DNA of 64,000 bases from Desulfobacterales bacterium (GCA_021737275.1 JAIPEE010000021.1:1-64000); one strand, 5' to 3'; shown: positions 26,896-37,474, counted from the stretch's first letter. The notes: generated by a model from the sequence alone, not told the origin. Made by a program: numbers and translations.

Positions 26896-28962
26896 ATGCT
26901 TCAACATAAACAGAAAACAGGCCAAAACCGATCACAATTTGTATATGGTTTAGGGATAGATGCCGGCGGCACGTATACAGATGCCGTTATTTTAAATATT
27001 AATACCGGTAAAATACGCGCTAGTACAAAAGCACTGACAACACCTTATGATCCAAGTATCGGAATCAGTAATGCACTTTCGAAACTGTCTGAATCAGAAC
27101 TAATAAAAGTAGATTTTGTTTCTCTGGCAACAACTTTTGCAACCAATGCCATTGTTGAAGGTAAAGGGGTAAATGCCGGTCTGATTTTAATCGGATATGA
27201 CAGGACACATCCGTCACTATCTAAGCTTTCCCCTTCCCTTTACCTTGAAGGCGGACATGATTATTTGGGCAAGGAAACGGCTCGACTGGACCTTGATGCC
27301 AATTTAGATGAAATTATATCATTTGCAAACGGGCTTGAAGCGATTGCCATATCCGGTTATTTTTCTACGCGTAACCCTGATCATGAACTAAGACTAGCAG
27401 AACTTATTAATTCCAGATGCAGCTTACCGGTTGTATGCGGCCATAGCCTTACTTCTCGTCTTGACGCACCTAAACGCGCCACAACAGCCTGGTGGAATGC
27501 CCGACTGATTCCACTTATCAGACGATTGATAGAAGGTACCCGCTCGGCTCTTTCTGATTTTGAAATCACATCGCCCCTGATGGTGGTAAAGGGTGACGGA
27601 ACAATTATGTCTGCAAGGGAAGCAATGAAACGGCCTGTAGATACTTTATTATCCGGACCTGCAGCAAGTATTATGGGCGCAAAACACCTTGGGGGAATTA
27701 ATAATGGATTAATTGTTGATATGGGCGGCACAACTACGGATATGGCCACTTTATGTGATGGCAGAGTTGACATTGATCCTGAAGGCGCACAGGTTGGTAA
27801 CTGGAAAACACATGTAGAAGCTGCAAAAATTCATACATGCGGCCTTGGCGGTGACAGTATAATCCGGGTTTCAGGCAAGACCGATAATGGCCTTCATATT
27901 GGCCCTGAGCGTGTTGAGCCCTTATGCGTAATGGCCGAAAAGTTTCCGGAAATTGTAACTGAATTTGAAAAGTTTCTTTCATTACATATATCCGTATCAG
28001 CAAGTTTATATCATCCATGCACAGTCTACACAGCAAACCAAAAATATCCCGATCGTTTTTACGAAATTCCCAAAGAATTAATTGAAAAGCCTTTTTTTGT
28101 ATTTAACCTTGATTTTGAAACTGAAAACAGTCTCAGCCACAATCGACTACAGGCGCTTGAGCGCCAGGGGCTTCTAATCCGGTCTTCTCTTACCTTGACA
28201 GATTTATGCGTTGCTTCCGGAGAATATAAATTTGGCAATAAAACAGCATCACAGTTAGGTGTTAAACTTTTTGCCAAAAAGACGGGGTTGCCTGAAGATG
28301 AGCTTAAGCAACTTCTGGAAGAACTAATTGCCAAAAAACTTTGTTTGCAAGCAGCAGCTCATTTGTCGGGAAAAGACTCATCATCCATAGCTGACCTTAT
28401 ACACCAATGGTTTCCTGTAGAAAAAAACAGAAATAATACCAAACCCGGCATCCAACTTGACCTGAAATTAACTCATCCGTTAGTCGGCATAGGAGCGCCT
28501 GCAAAAACATGGTTTCCCAAATCATTTAAACATATTCATGCCCGGTGTATTATTCCTGAAAATTTTATGGTAGGGACTGCAATCGGGGCAGCAATAGGCA
28601 CCGTAGGCTTCACGATTGAAGCAGAAATCAAACCTGTCAAGTCCGGTAAATATACCATCTATACCCTCTATACACCTGCCGGCATGGTTAGGTTCTTAAA
28701 TCTGGAAAAAGCCATTGCTGCAGGCAAAAAAAAGCTTAAGACTTTAGCCGTCAAAAGAATGAAAGAAAACAATATAAAATTTCCATTACTGAAGTTTCAT
28801 ATTGATGAACAAAAATTTACGGTTCCAAGTGGTGAATTACACCTGAAAACGGTTATCAAGTTGAACGCATCAGGACGGATTGACCATGAACTGAAGGGCA
28901 TTCCCTTCAATAATCTTAAAACGGAAACAGATAAAGGATATAAGCAAAACCCTGAATTCTGA
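26896..28962 (+). CDS. Hydantoinase/oxoprolinase-family protein (HyuA-like)
   Basis: 688 residues of the ASKHA-type HyuA fold. The phosphate-binding motif GIDAGGTYTDAVIL lies near residue 20 and the second, IVDMGGTTTDMATL, near 275. Classical family members hydrolyse hydantoins or 5-oxoproline with ATP and usually pair with a HyuB subunit. No HyuB gene is adjacent. The C-terminal third is less typical. It could instead belong to methanogenesis-marker or acetone-carboxylase-like relatives. Substrate unknown. The end of the gene converges with mltF. Confidence 0.8.
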   Translation: MLQHKQKTGQNRSQFVYGLGIDAGGTYTDAVILNINTGKIRASTKALTTPYDPSIGISNALSKLSESELIKVDFVSLATTFATNAIVEGKGVNAGLILIGYDRTHPSLSKLSPSLYLEGGHDYLGKETARLDLDANLDEIISFANGLEAIAISGYFSTRNPDHELRLAELINSRCSLPVVCGHSLTSRLDAPKRATTAWWNARLIPLIRRLIEGTRSALSDFEITSPLMVVKGDGTIMSAREAMKRPVDTLLSGPAASIMGAKHLGGINNGLIVDMGGTTTDMATLCDGRVDIDPEGAQVGNWKTHVEAAKIHTCGLGGDSIIRVSGKTDNGLHIGPERVEPLCVMAEKFPEIVTEFEKFLSLHISVSASLYHPCTVYTANQKYPDRFYEIPKELIEKPFFVFNLDFETENSLSHNRLQALERQGLLIRSSLTLTDLCVASGEYKFGNKTASQLGVKLFAKKTGLPEDELKQLLEELIAKKLCLQAAAHLSGKDSSSIADLIHQWFPVEKNRNNTKPGIQLDLKLTHPLVGIGAPAKTWFPKSFKHIHARCIIPENFMVGTAIGAAIGTVGFTIEAEIKPVKSGKYTIYTLYTPAGMVRFLNLEKAIAAGKKKLKTLAVKRMKENNIKFPLLKFHIDEQKFTVPSGELHLKTVIKLNASGRIDHELKGIPFNNLKTETDKGYKQNPEF

Positions 28963-29048
28963 AAAAAAGAAATAACGGTTACCACTAATAATGTAACGGG
29001 TGAAATCATTATCAGAAGAGAGAAAAAAAATAACTGCCAGAGGCCGTA

Positions 29049-30488
29049 TCAGATCTTTGGCGGTTTTTTATTACCCCGTCTGCTTCGATACAAGGTCCGG
29101 TAAATATCTTCCCGCTGTTTTAAAATATCGTAATAAATCATTATCTGGCGGGTATAGGTGACGGGTTCCGTGCCCAGACAGAATCCATATGCGGCATCCT
29201 GATAATACTTGCGAAACCTGAGCAAGGGCAGGACCTGTTCTATGGAACTCCATTTCAGGGGGTCAAGTCCCATTTTTTTAGCAAGGTTGATGGCATCATA
29301 CATGTGCCCCTGTCCTATATTGTAAGCAGCCAAAGAGATGAGAAGACGATCCTGTTCCGTTTCACCCATGTAATTGTCATGAAGCGCTCTAAGGTGCCTG
29401 ACACCGGCTTCAATATTTTCTTCAGGATCCCAAATGCGTTCAACACCAAGACTTCTTGCTGTTGCAGGAACAAGCTGCATCAGGCCATATGCACCGGCAT
29501 GGCTTCGACTATTCGGTTTGAAGTGAGATTCCTGATAAATTTGTGCGGTAATCAGGCGCCAGTCAAAGTGATATTTTTCTGATGCTTGCCTGATCTGATG
29601 AATATATCTTGGCAGCTTTTCTTTAATCCGTTTGTGGAAAATCCAAAGATCTACATAATCGACATCTTCAATGTTGGAATAATACCGGTTATATATTTCA
29701 TCAAACTTTTTGTTTTCTTTAATAATTTCAAAGAAATAACTCATTCTATCTCGCAGGAAATCCGATCCGGGCTCAACGGCCCATGCCAGACTTTCTTCCC
29801 AGCCTACCGGAAAAGAGTTAATCGCATGCGGGTAATAGCGCCGGTTCATAAATGCAATATTACTGTCAGCAACCGTCATGTCAATCTGTTTGTCGGCAAC
29901 CATTTTAATGAGTTGATCTGCTGAAAGTTCTTCATGAAGATTAAGTGTGATATCAATACCGCGATTTTTCATTGTATCAAGGCGTTCATGGTAAGATGAA
30001 CCGCGCCTGACATCGATAGATTTACCTGACAGGTCTTCGATTTTGTTAACAGGTTTTGTATGTCGCCTCGAAACAATATGCTGCTGGATGGTCATATAGT
30101 TTTCTGAGAAACTAACCTGCTGCTTTTTCATGGGTGTCACCGGTATGTTTGCTGCAATAAAATCACCATTCCCATTGAGCAGTTCACGAACCATATCGTC
30201 CCAGCGTTCAATAATAATAACGTTGAGCTTCACACCCAGAAAATCGGCAAACGTTTTTGCCATATCATATTCAAAGCCCATGGCCTGGCCCCGGTTGAGA
30301 TAATAACAGTGGGCATTGTTTCTCATTATAGCGGTAATTTCACCGGATTCCAGTATCCGGTCAAGGCGAGTTTGTTCAGGTGGTTTTCGACATCCGGAAA
30401 GTGAAGTAGTTCCGATAAGAAACAGAACGACCGTTATAAGACAGTAGTATGTTATTGGATCGGTATTGCTAGTAATGCGCGGTTTCAA
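29049..30488 (-). CDS. mltF: Membrane-bound lytic transglycosylase, MltF-like
   Basis: A 479-residue lipoprotein that cleaves peptidoglycan. The N-terminal signal ends in a lipobox (SLSGC, Cys 33). A periplasmic solute-binding-like domain follows (about 40-270), then an SLT domain with catalytic Glu (YQESHFKP) and SHAGAYGLMQLVPATA. This two-domain layout is that of MltF, where the first domain regulates the second. It follows a small duplicated-domain gene by five bases and probably shares its transcript. Confidence 0.93.
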   Translation of the reverse strand: MKPRITSNTDPITYYCLITVVLFLIGTTSLSGCRKPPEQTRLDRILESGEITAIMRNNAHCYYLNRGQAMGFEYDMAKTFADFLGVKLNVIIIERWDDMVRELLNGNGDFIAANIPVTPMKKQQVSFSENYMTIQQHIVSRRHTKPVNKIEDLSGKSIDVRRGSSYHERLDTMKNRGIDITLNLHEELSADQLIKMVADKQIDMTVADSNIAFMNRRYYPHAINSFPVGWEESLAWAVEPGSDFLRDRMSYFFEIIKENKKFDEIYNRYYSNIEDVDYVDLWIFHKRIKEKLPRYIHQIRQASEKYHFDWRLITAQIYQESHFKPNSRSHAGAYGLMQLVPATARSLGVERIWDPEENIEAGVRHLRALHDNYMGETEQDRLLISLAAYNIGQGHMYDAINLAKKMGLDPLKWSSIEQVLPLLRFRKYYQDAAYGFCLGTEPVTYTRQIMIYYDILKQREDIYRTLYRSRRGNKKPPKI

Positions 30489-30493
30489 ACCTG

Positions 30494-30928
30494 TCAGAAT
30501 GCTCCCAGCTGGCAGGGTCTGATTTTTACGCCAATTGTTTCACAAATACTGCTGACCCGAAGTTTGGGAACATTAAAATCCAAAGCTATCTGCCATACTT
30601 TTTTACAGGTAAGATGATTATCCGTCAAAGCGCTTTTTATCGCATCTGAAATTGCAGGATCAGCATTTTCAGCAGGTTTGACAATCTTCTTTTCAGGTGA
30701 ATAACCAAATAATCCCAGTTGACATTTAACAAGTCTGAAATTTATAAGATCAACGGTTTTGCCGACTTCGGATGGTGAGACATCCAGTTTTTCTGAAATC
30801 TTAAAGGCAACCGCACAGGGAAGTTTTCCGTCGGTTGCTCTTTTTTCTATTTCAGCCTTGACTGATGCATTAATTACAGCGTCAGATCCATGCTTATCCG
30901 AAAAGGATTTTAAATCATGATCACTCAT
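30494..30928 (-). CDS. Small protein with two CQLG-motif repeats
   Basis: About 144 residues from an ATG with GGGAG five bases upstream (a GTG at 30940 is the other option). Two copies of a roughly 40-residue unit are visible, each with the pattern L-x-C, a helical stretch, V, then CQLG-x-F: the first ends KCQLGLFG, the second ends PCQLGAF at the C-terminus. The units look like small helix-turn-helix folds with two conserved cysteines each. I do not recognise a named family. DNA or metal binding is possible. It lies just upstream of mltF. Confidence 0.7.
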   Translation of the reverse strand: MSDHDLKSFSDKHGSDAVINASVKAEIEKRATDGKLPCAVAFKISEKLDVSPSEVGKTVDLINFRLVKCQLGLFGYSPEKKIVKPAENADPAISDAIKSALTDNHLTCKKVWQIALDFNVPKLRVSSICETIGVKIRPCQLGAF

Positions 30929-30940
30929 ATCTACTCCCAC

Positions 30941-31257
30941 TTAATAGTTGGTTACATTATTATCCGTATATGCAGAAAGGCAGTGCCCGAGAAATATTAA
31001 AATGAAAATTTTGAAGAAAAGTCCCATAACCTTTAATTGCATTTTATAAAATAATTAAAAATTATATCCGACTTTGAATGGAAAAACAATATCAAAACGC
31101 CATTGCTAATTTCAAATAACATCAGGTATCTGTTAAACTTGAAAGATGGTATTTTTTACAAAAATAGAGCGCTATAAAACTTGAAGAAAATGGGCTGCTC
31201 TGTTAAATAAGTTAAGATACGCCAAATTTTATCAATATTTATGGTTTTCAGAAAAAT
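30941..31257. other. Divergent intergenic region, no gene seen
   Basis: About 315 AT-rich bases between the divergent small duplicated-domain gene and ispG. It must hold both promoters, but I see no clear -35/-10 pair and no strong hairpin. Confidence 0.5.
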
Positions 31258-32343
31258 ATGACACAATTTATTATTAATAGAAAAAAAACAAAAAAAATAC
31301 GGATAGGTCATGTGGCGGTTGGGGGAGATGCGCCGGTTTCTGTTCAGTCTATGACCAATACCTATACCCAGGATATTGTACAAACAGTTGCCCAGGTTAA
31401 ACGCCTTGAAGAAGCCGGGTGTGAAATTGTCCGGGTTGCCGTTCCGGATGAAGAGGCGGCTAATGCCATATCTTCAATAAAAAAAAGTATTTCAATTCCA
31501 CTTATAGCCGACATTCATTTTGATTATCGTCTGGCAATAGCCTCTGCAAGGGCCGGTGCTGACGGCTTGCGTATTAATCCCGGAAATATTGGCAGTAAAA
31601 AAAAGATCAAGGCGGTCGTTGACTGTGCTAAGGATCATAACCTGCCCATTCGTATTGGCATTAATGCCGGTTCTCTTGAAAAGGATATTCTGAAAAAAAG
31701 CAATGGTAGTGTGACGGCACAGGCAATGGTTGAAAGTGCCCGGAGAAATATTGACCTGCTTGGTACTTTTGATTTTGACCGGATAAAACTATCCATTAAA
31801 GCTTCGGATGTACCCCGCACTATTGAAGCATACCGGTTGCTTTCAAAAAAAACCGACTTTCCCCTGCATGTTGGTGTGACGGAAGCCGGAACCCTTTTTT
31901 CAGGGACGGTCAAGTCATCTTTAGGTATTGGAATGCTTCTGGCAGAAGGTATTGGTGATACAATTCGTGTATCTCTTTCACGTGATCCTGTAGATGAAAT
32001 CAGGGTCGGGTATGAGATTTTGAAGGCTCTTAAAATACGGGAGCACGGGCCTGAAATAATTTCGTGCCCGACCTGCGGGAGATGTAATATTCCCCTTTTT
32101 GATATTGTCGACAAGGTTGAAGATGCGCTTTTGTCATCGCTTTTACCGATTAAAATTGCTATCATGGGCTGTGTTGTCAATGGTCCCGGAGAAGCTAAAG
32201 AGGCAGACCTTGGCATTGCAGGTGGTGACGGTAAAGGTATTTTATTTAAAAAAGGAAAGGTTATTCGATCATTTCCGGAAGAAAAGCTGGTTGAAAACCT
32301 TTTATCAGAGTTCGAAAAGATCCAAAATGAGCATTCCAAATAA
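31258..32343 (+). CDS. ispG: 4-hydroxy-3-methylbut-2-enyl diphosphate synthase
   Basis: An iron-sulfur enzyme making HMBPP in the MEP isoprenoid pathway. 361 residues, the usual bacterial length. VSVQSMTNT near the start, LRINPGNIG, and cluster cysteines in SCPTCGRC and GCVVNGPGEA. No clear Shine-Dalgarno is seen before ATG 31258. proS follows in eight bases, so the two are likely co-transcribed. Confidence 0.96.
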   Translation: MTQFIINRKKTKKIRIGHVAVGGDAPVSVQSMTNTYTQDIVQTVAQVKRLEEAGCEIVRVAVPDEEAANAISSIKKSISIPLIADIHFDYRLAIASARAGADGLRINPGNIGSKKKIKAVVDCAKDHNLPIRIGINAGSLEKDILKKSNGSVTAQAMVESARRNIDLLGTFDFDRIKLSIKASDVPRTIEAYRLLSKKTDFPLHVGVTEAGTLFSGTVKSSLGIGMLLAEGIGDTIRVSLSRDPVDEIRVGYEILKALKIREHGPEIISCPTCGRCNIPLFDIVDKVEDALLSSLLPIKIAIMGCVVNGPGEAKEADLGIAGGDGKGILFKKGKVIRSFPEEKLVENLLSEFEKIQNEHSK

Positions 32344-32351
32344 GGAGTAAA

Positions 32352-33872
32352 ATGGGAAAACAGGCAAAAACGGCAATTACGCCAACACGCGCAGAGGATT
32401 ATCCTGAATGGTACCAGCAGGTGGTTGTTGCTTCAGATATGGCTGAAAAGTCAATCGTAAGAGGGTGTATGGTTATAAAGCCGTGGGGATATGCCCTTTG
32501 GGAAAATATCCGGACAATTCTGGATAAAATGTTCAAGGCGACCGGCGTTAAAAATGCCTATTTCCCGCTTTTTATTCCATTAAGCTTTCTTGAAAAAGAG
32601 GCTGAACATGTGGAAGGTTTTGCAAAGGAGTGTGCTGTCGTCACCCATCACCGGCTCGAAAAGGGTGAAAACGGCGGGCTTGTTCCAGCTGGTGAACTTG
32701 CAGAGCCGCTTGTTATCCGCCCAACTTCCGAAACAATTATTGGCGATTCATTTTCAAAATGGATCGGCAGCTACCGGGACCTTCCCATGCTCATTAACCA
32801 GTGGGCCAATGTTGTCAGGTGGGAGATGCGGACCAGAATATTTCTACGGACCAGCGAATTCCTATGGCAGGAAGGCCATACGGTCCATGAGACATCCGAG
32901 GAGGCTGTTGATCGAACCCATATGATGCTTGGTGTTTATAAAAAATTTGCAGAAGCGTATTTTGCCATGCCGGTTCTGACCGGTAGCAAGACACCATCCG
33001 AACGATTTCCCGGTGCGGTTGATACATTCTGTATCGAAGCGATGATGCAGGATAGGAAATCCTTGCAGGCCGGTACGTCTCATTTTCTGGGTCAGAATTT
33101 TGCCCGTGCATCCGAGATTAAATTTCAGTCTTCTGAAGAAAAAGAGGAATACGCATGGACCACATCATGGGGTGTTTCAACACGCCTGATTGGGGGCCTG
33201 ATTATGACTCACAGTGATGATGATGGTATTATCCTGCCGCCCAGAATTGCATCTGCCCATATTGTTCTCCTGCCGATTATCAGAAAGGATAAGGAGCGGG
33301 AAACGGTTATGGAATATACCCGGCAACTGGCTTTAGAATTGCGGGAAAAAGTCTACTATGGGCGTAATATTGAAGTTGAAATTGATGCCAGGGATATTGG
33401 CGGCACCAGGGGCTGGGACTGGATAAAAAAAGGTATCCCGGTTCGTGTCGAAATCGGTCCGCGCGATATTGCCAATGATTCTGTTTTTGTGGCGCGCCGT
33501 GATCGCTCCCATCGGGACAAGGAAGGTATTGCAAGGTCCGAATTTGTTGCAAACATTGGGGATCTGCTTGATGATATTCAGCAGACACTTTTTGACCGTG
33601 CGCTGGCATTTAGAACAGAAAATACAGTCATCATTGATGATAATAGTAACTTTTATAATTATTTTACGCCAAAAGATCCGGATAATCCTGAAATTCATGG
33701 CGGGTTTGCCATGTCCCACTGGTGTGGCTCACAAACGTGTGAAGAAATTATCAAAAAGGACTTAAGCGTTACCATCAGGTGTATTCCTCTGAATAACGAG
33801 CAGGAGCAGGGCTCTTGTATCTGCTGCGGCAAACCCAGCAAAGAACGGGTTGTTTTTGCAAAAGCATATTAA
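32352..33872 (+). CDS. proS: Prolyl-tRNA synthetase, archaeal/eukaryotic type
   Basis: Charges tRNA-Pro. 506 residues without the inserted editing domain of the usual bacterial enzyme. It has class II motifs (RPTSETI; RWEMRTRIFLRTSEFLWQEG) and a C-terminal zinc-type domain with cysteines (WCGSQTCEE, CICCGKPS), the hallmark of the archaeal/eukaryotic-type ProS present in some bacteria. The order ispG-proS-relA suggests an operon. Confidence 0.95.
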   Translation: MGKQAKTAITPTRAEDYPEWYQQVVVASDMAEKSIVRGCMVIKPWGYALWENIRTILDKMFKATGVKNAYFPLFIPLSFLEKEAEHVEGFAKECAVVTHHRLEKGENGGLVPAGELAEPLVIRPTSETIIGDSFSKWIGSYRDLPMLINQWANVVRWEMRTRIFLRTSEFLWQEGHTVHETSEEAVDRTHMMLGVYKKFAEAYFAMPVLTGSKTPSERFPGAVDTFCIEAMMQDRKSLQAGTSHFLGQNFARASEIKFQSSEEKEEYAWTTSWGVSTRLIGGLIMTHSDDDGIILPPRIASAHIVLLPIIRKDKERETVMEYTRQLALELREKVYYGRNIEVEIDARDIGGTRGWDWIKKGIPVRVEIGPRDIANDSVFVARRDRSHRDKEGIARSEFVANIGDLLDDIQQTLFDRALAFRTENTVIIDDNSNFYNYFTPKDPDNPEIHGGFAMSHWCGSQTCEEIIKKDLSVTIRCIPLNNEQEQGSCICCGKPSKERVVFAKAY

Positions 33873-33895
33873 GATCAAATGAAATATTAAACAGA

Positions 33896-33930
33896 GTTGT
33901 AAAATGTTTTTTTACAACCAGATTTATCTG
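33896..33930 (+). promoter_or_regulatory. Two adjacent small hairpins between proS and relA/spoT
   Basis: A 9-bp stem GTTGTAAAA/TTTTACAAC (33896-33918) is followed directly by CAGAT/ATCTG (33919-33930). No T-run follows, so a processing or translational role is as likely as termination. Confidence 0.4.
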
Positions 33931-33954
33931 TAACTGAAGTAACAACAGGCCGCC

Positions 33955-36114
33955 ATGATCCGGATAAATGATATTATTGACAAAATTAGCGATTATTATC
34001 CTGATGCAGATCTGGATTTAATAGACCGGGCATACATTTACTCTGCACGGGTACATGATGGTCAGGTGCGTCTGTCCGGGGAGCCCTATCTTTCTCATCC
34101 CCTGGAGGTCAGCGGAATTCTGGCAGATATGCGGCTTGATGTTGTCAGTGTGACGGCAGGATTGCTTCATGATGTTGTTGAAGATACTCATGCTACAGAA
34201 AACGACATCAAGGAGATGTTTGGCCCTGAGGTGGCACATATCGTTTCCGGTGTCACCAAACTGAGCAAACTTACCTTTGACAGTTCACAGGCACGCCAGG
34301 CTGAGAGCATTAGAAAAATGATCCTGGCCATGGCAGATGATATTCGTGTTATCCTGATTAAACTGGCTGACCGTCTGCACAATATGCGAACGCTTTCCTT
34401 CCAGAAACCTAAAAAGAAGATAGTGATTGCCCAGGAGACAATTGATATTTATTCTCCGATTGCGTCCAGGCTGGGTATCTTCTGGATCAAGAAAGAGCTG
34501 GAAGATATTGCATTTCGGTATTTGCAGCCGGATGTCTATAATAAAATAATTGAAATGGTTGATCAAGACAAGCTGGAGCATGAAAACTACATCGATATGG
34601 TCAAGGATCGTATCCAGCGTGCCATGGATGAAAATAATATCAGATGCGAGGTTCAGGGTCGTTATAAGAATGCATACAGCATTCATCAGAAAATGATCAA
34701 ACAGAGCCTTGCCTTTGAAGATGTCTATGACATTATTGCGTTCAGAATTGTTTTGGGAAACTCCATTCCCCAATGCTATGAAGCGCTCGGTATCATCCAT
34801 TCCATGTGGAAGCCGATCGGGAAGAAGATTAAAGACTATATTGCTGTGCCAAAACCGAATATGTACCAGGCGCTCCATACAACCGTAGTCGGCCCCTCCG
34901 GTGAACGGATTGAGATTCAGATTCGTACAGAGGAGATGGATAAAATAGCCAAGTCCGGTATTGCCGCCCATTGGAGTTATAAGGAGGGTAAGCAAGTTGA
35001 TGAAAAGGCAAATAAAACCTATGCATGGATTCAAAATCTGGTTGAAAATCAAGAGAGCTTCACGGACCCGAAAGAGTTCATTGAAAATGTACGGATAGAT
35101 CTTTTCCCGGATGAGGTTTATGTCTTTACACCAAATGGTGAAGTGAAAACTGTGCCCAAAGGTGCTACACCTGTTGATTTTGCATATCTGATCCATACTG
35201 AAGTGGGTAATCAGTGTACCGGGGCAAAAATTAATGGACGGATGGTACCGCTTCAGTATCAGTTAAAAGTGGGTGACAGTATTGAAATCATTACGACCAA
35301 AGGTCACACACCCAGCAAGGACTGGCTCAATTTTGTAAAAACCGTCAAGGCGCGGTCAAGAATTCGGCAATGGATTAAGAGTCAGGAAAAAGAGAGAAGC
35401 CTCTCCCTTGGCCGCGAGATGTGCGATAAGGCTTTCAGAAAGCATCGCCTTAATTTTTCAACACTGAGTAAATCGGAAAAAATGCTTGAGGTGACAGCTC
35501 ATTTTGGTTTTAAGTTTTTTGATGATTTGATCGCCAGTGTCGGCTATGGCAAAATTACACCGCTTCAGATTGTCAGAAGATTCGAGCCCAAAGAGGAAGA
35601 TGAACAGACCCAGGATTCATTTATCGGCAAAATTATTGGCCGCGTAAAAAAGAAACATATAAATAAAAGTGGTGTTACCGTTAAAGGGATAGATGATGTG
35701 CTGGTCAGGTTTGGGAAGTGCTGCCAGCCTGTTCCCGGTGATAGCATATCCGGATACATCACAAGGGGCTATGGTGTAACGATTCATCGTTCGAATTGTG
35801 TTAATCTTTTAAAAATTACACCGGATCGGCAAATTGAGGTTGAGTGGGAAGGTCATTCCAAAGAAACATATCCTGTGAAAATAATGATCAGGTCCAACGA
35901 CAGGCGTGGACTTCTGGCTGATATTGCGGCAGCAATCAGCAAACTTGATTCAAACATTATCGATTTAAATACAAAAACCAGGGAAAGTATGGCTGTAGAA
36001 AGCTACTTTACCCTGGCTGTAAAAAATACAGAACATCTGTTTGCGGTACTGAACGCATTGAATAAAATCAAATCTGTTCAGGAGGTCAAGCGGTTAGATG
36101 TTAAGATGCCTTAA
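33955..36114 (+). CDS. Bifunctional (p)ppGpp synthetase/hydrolase
   Basis: 719 residues of the long RelA/SpoT family. HD hydrolase domain with HPLEV and LHDVVEDT (HDxxED intact, so hydrolysis is expected). Synthetase domain with [13 protein letters not shown] and [12 protein letters not shown] domain around 390 ([24 protein letters not shown]), then a cysteine-containing ZFD/RIS region ([10 protein letters not shown]) and a C-terminal ACT domain. This is the SpoT/Rel bifunctional form. Its stop lies inside the 3' end of the convergent rpmB gene (14 bp overlap). Confidence 0.95.
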   Translation: MIRINDIIDKISDYYPDADLDLIDRAYIYSARVHDGQVRLSGEPYLSHPLEVSGILADMRLDVVSVTAGLLHDVVEDTHATENDIKEMFGPEVAHIVSGVTKLSKLTFDSSQARQAESIRKMILAMADDIRVILIKLADRLHNMRTLSFQKPKKKIVIAQETIDIYSPIASRLGIFWIKKELEDIAFRYLQPDVYNKIIEMVDQDKLEHENYIDMVKDRIQRAMDENNIRCEVQGRYKNAYSIHQKMIKQSLAFEDVYDIIAFRIVLGNSIPQCYEALGIIHSMWKPIGKKIKDYIAVPKPNMYQALHTTVVGPSGERIEIQIRTEEMDKIAKSGIAAHWSYKEGKQVDEKANKTYAWIQNLVENQESFTDPKEFIENVRIDLFPDEVYVFTPNGEVKTVPKGATPVDFAYLIHTEVGNQCTGAKINGRMVPLQYQLKVGDSIEIITTKGHTPSKDWLNFVKTVKARSRIRQWIKSQEKERSLSLGREMCDKAFRKHRLNFSTLSKSEKMLEVTAHFGFKFFDDLIASVGYGKITPLQIVRRFEPKEEDEQTQDSFIGKIIGRVKKKHINKSGVTVKGIDDVLVRFGKCCQPVPGDSISGYITRGYGVTIHRSNCVNLLKITPDRQIEVEWEGHSKETYPVKIMIRSNDRRGLLADIAAAISKLDSNIIDLNTKTRESMAVESYFTLAVKNTEHLFAVLNALNKIKSVQEVKRLDVKMP

Positions 36115-36292
36115 CAACGTGGCCTGACTTGATACAACCGGTACAAACAAGCATCTTTTGAATTTTTCCGTCCTTTACTGCACGAACCTTCTGAAGGTTC
36201 GGATTAAAGCGACGTTTGTTTACATTATGTGCATGGCTGACATTGTTTCCAACCATTGGTTTTTTCCCGCATATTTCACACATTTTTGACAT
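36101..36292 (-). CDS. rpmB: 50S ribosomal protein L28
   Basis: A 63-residue ribosomal protein starting [23 protein letters not shown] with two CxxC pairs (CEIC, CTGC). AAGGAGAT lies upstream of the ATG. Its last codons overlap the end of the relA/spoT gene by 14 bases on the opposite strand. It follows bamD on the same strand by about 75 bases. Confidence 0.97.
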   Translation of the reverse strand: MSKMCEICGKKPMVGNNVSHAHNVNKRRFNPNLQKVRAVKDGKIQKMLVCTGCIKSGHVVKAS

Positions 36293-36367
36293 GATAACTA
36301 TCTCCTTAATACCTGATATAAAAACCGAATCTGGCTTAATATAATATATTTTTAAACATGTAAAGAG

Positions 36368-37066
36368 TTATTTACCATCTATTTTGAATTCCCATTTTTC
36401 TTCAAGTTCTTCATAAATAGCGGCATCACATAATTCAATAAATTCAAGTGCTTTATCATTAAGCCCGACATCAGGGTATTCATTTATTACATTATAAAAA
36501 CGTTGAACCGAAGACTTATAATGCCCGGTTTTAAAATACCATTCGCCAATATAAAATTCGTTTCCAGCCAGACTCTTAAAGCAGTCCACGATGTGTTCTT
36601 CTGCTTTGACTGAATATTGATCATCCGGATACTGTTTCTGAAGCCTTTTAAAAATATCCAGAGCCTGTTTGGTAGAGGCCTGGTCCCGATCAATGGTATC
36701 TATTCGGTCAAAGTAGCATCTGCCGATCTGATAAATAACATAAGGTATGGCTTCATTCCGGGGATGAAGATTTTCAAAAGACTGATAAGCACCAATCGCC
36801 TCTTCATACTCTTTGAGATGGTAATGTGAATCTGCAATTTTAAGCTCTGCAAGAATGGCATACTTGCTGAAAGGATACCAGTCTCTTAACTGCTCAAATG
36901 ATTCAAGCGCATTCCTGTAGTCACCATCTTCAAAATTTTCCATGCCGTGACCGGCCAGCTCTTCAGCGGATTTTTGTTCTTCCCGCCCAAACCATGAACA
37001 TCCTGAAAAAAATACCGGAATAAGCAGACACAGCAACAGTTTTAAAACAGATTTTTTCAAATTCAA
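36368..37066 (-). CDS. bamD: Outer membrane assembly lipoprotein BamD
   Basis: Part of the BAM complex inserting beta-barrel proteins in the outer membrane. The N-terminal hydrophobic signal ends in FFSGC, a slightly atypical lipobox (Phe at -3). Tetratricopeptide-like repeats follow (YPFSKYAILAELKIADSHY, HPRNEAIPYVIYQIGRCYF). The mature size of about 210 residues fits BamD. No good ATG exists: the frame opens at TTG 37111, but TTG 37066 or 37060 gives a normal signal length, so the start is uncertain. It lies between trxA and rpmB on one strand. Confidence 0.88.
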   Translation of the reverse strand: MNLKKSVLKLLLCLLIPVFFSGCSWFGREEQKSAEELAGHGMENFEDGDYRNALESFEQLRDWYPFSKYAILAELKIADSHYHLKEYEEAIGAYQSFENLHPRNEAIPYVIYQIGRCYFDRIDTIDRDQASTKQALDIFKRLQKQYPDDQYSVKAEEHIVDCFKSLAGNEFYIGEWYFKTGHYKSSVQRFYNVINEYPDVGLNDKALEFIELCDAAIYEELEEKWEFKIDGK

Positions 37067-37147
37067 TTTAATGATCCCCGGGTAAACATAAAGATCGGCG
37101 GTGAACCACAAAGGCTTGCCGCCGAAAAAACAAACAGTGTACTTTTT

Positions 37148-37474
37148 TTAGATCAAACCGTTAATGGCATCTTCAAGCTTGGATTTTGAAACCATACCGG
37201 TTATCTGATCAGCAACGTTTCCGTCTTTAAAAAAGATCAGTGTTGGAATGGCTTTAATTCCAAATTTGCCGGGTGTAATTGGATTATCATCCACGTTACA
37301 TTTGGCAAACTTCAATTTATCTCCAAAACTTCCTGCGAGTTCTTCTACAATGGGACCAATTGCGCGGCAGGGGCCACACCAGGGGGCCCAGAAATCTACG
37401 AGGACTGGTTTATCAGCTTTTAAGACTTCAGCTTCAAAACTGCTGTCATCAATTTCCATAACACCTTCAGCCAT
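37148..37474 (-). CDS. trxA: Thioredoxin
   Basis: A 108-residue thiol-disulfide reductant with the active site FWAPWCGPCRAIG and the cis-Pro segment IKAIPTLIFFKDG. The open frame continues upstream to 37549, but ATG 37474 with AAAGGAT upstream gives the normal thioredoxin N-terminus. bamD follows on the same strand. Confidence 0.96.
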   Translation of the reverse strand: MAEGVMEIDDSSFEAEVLKADKPVLVDFWAPWCGPCRAIGPIVEELAGSFGDKLKFAKCNVDDNPITPGKFGIKAIPTLIFFKDGNVADQITGMVSKSKLEDAINGLI

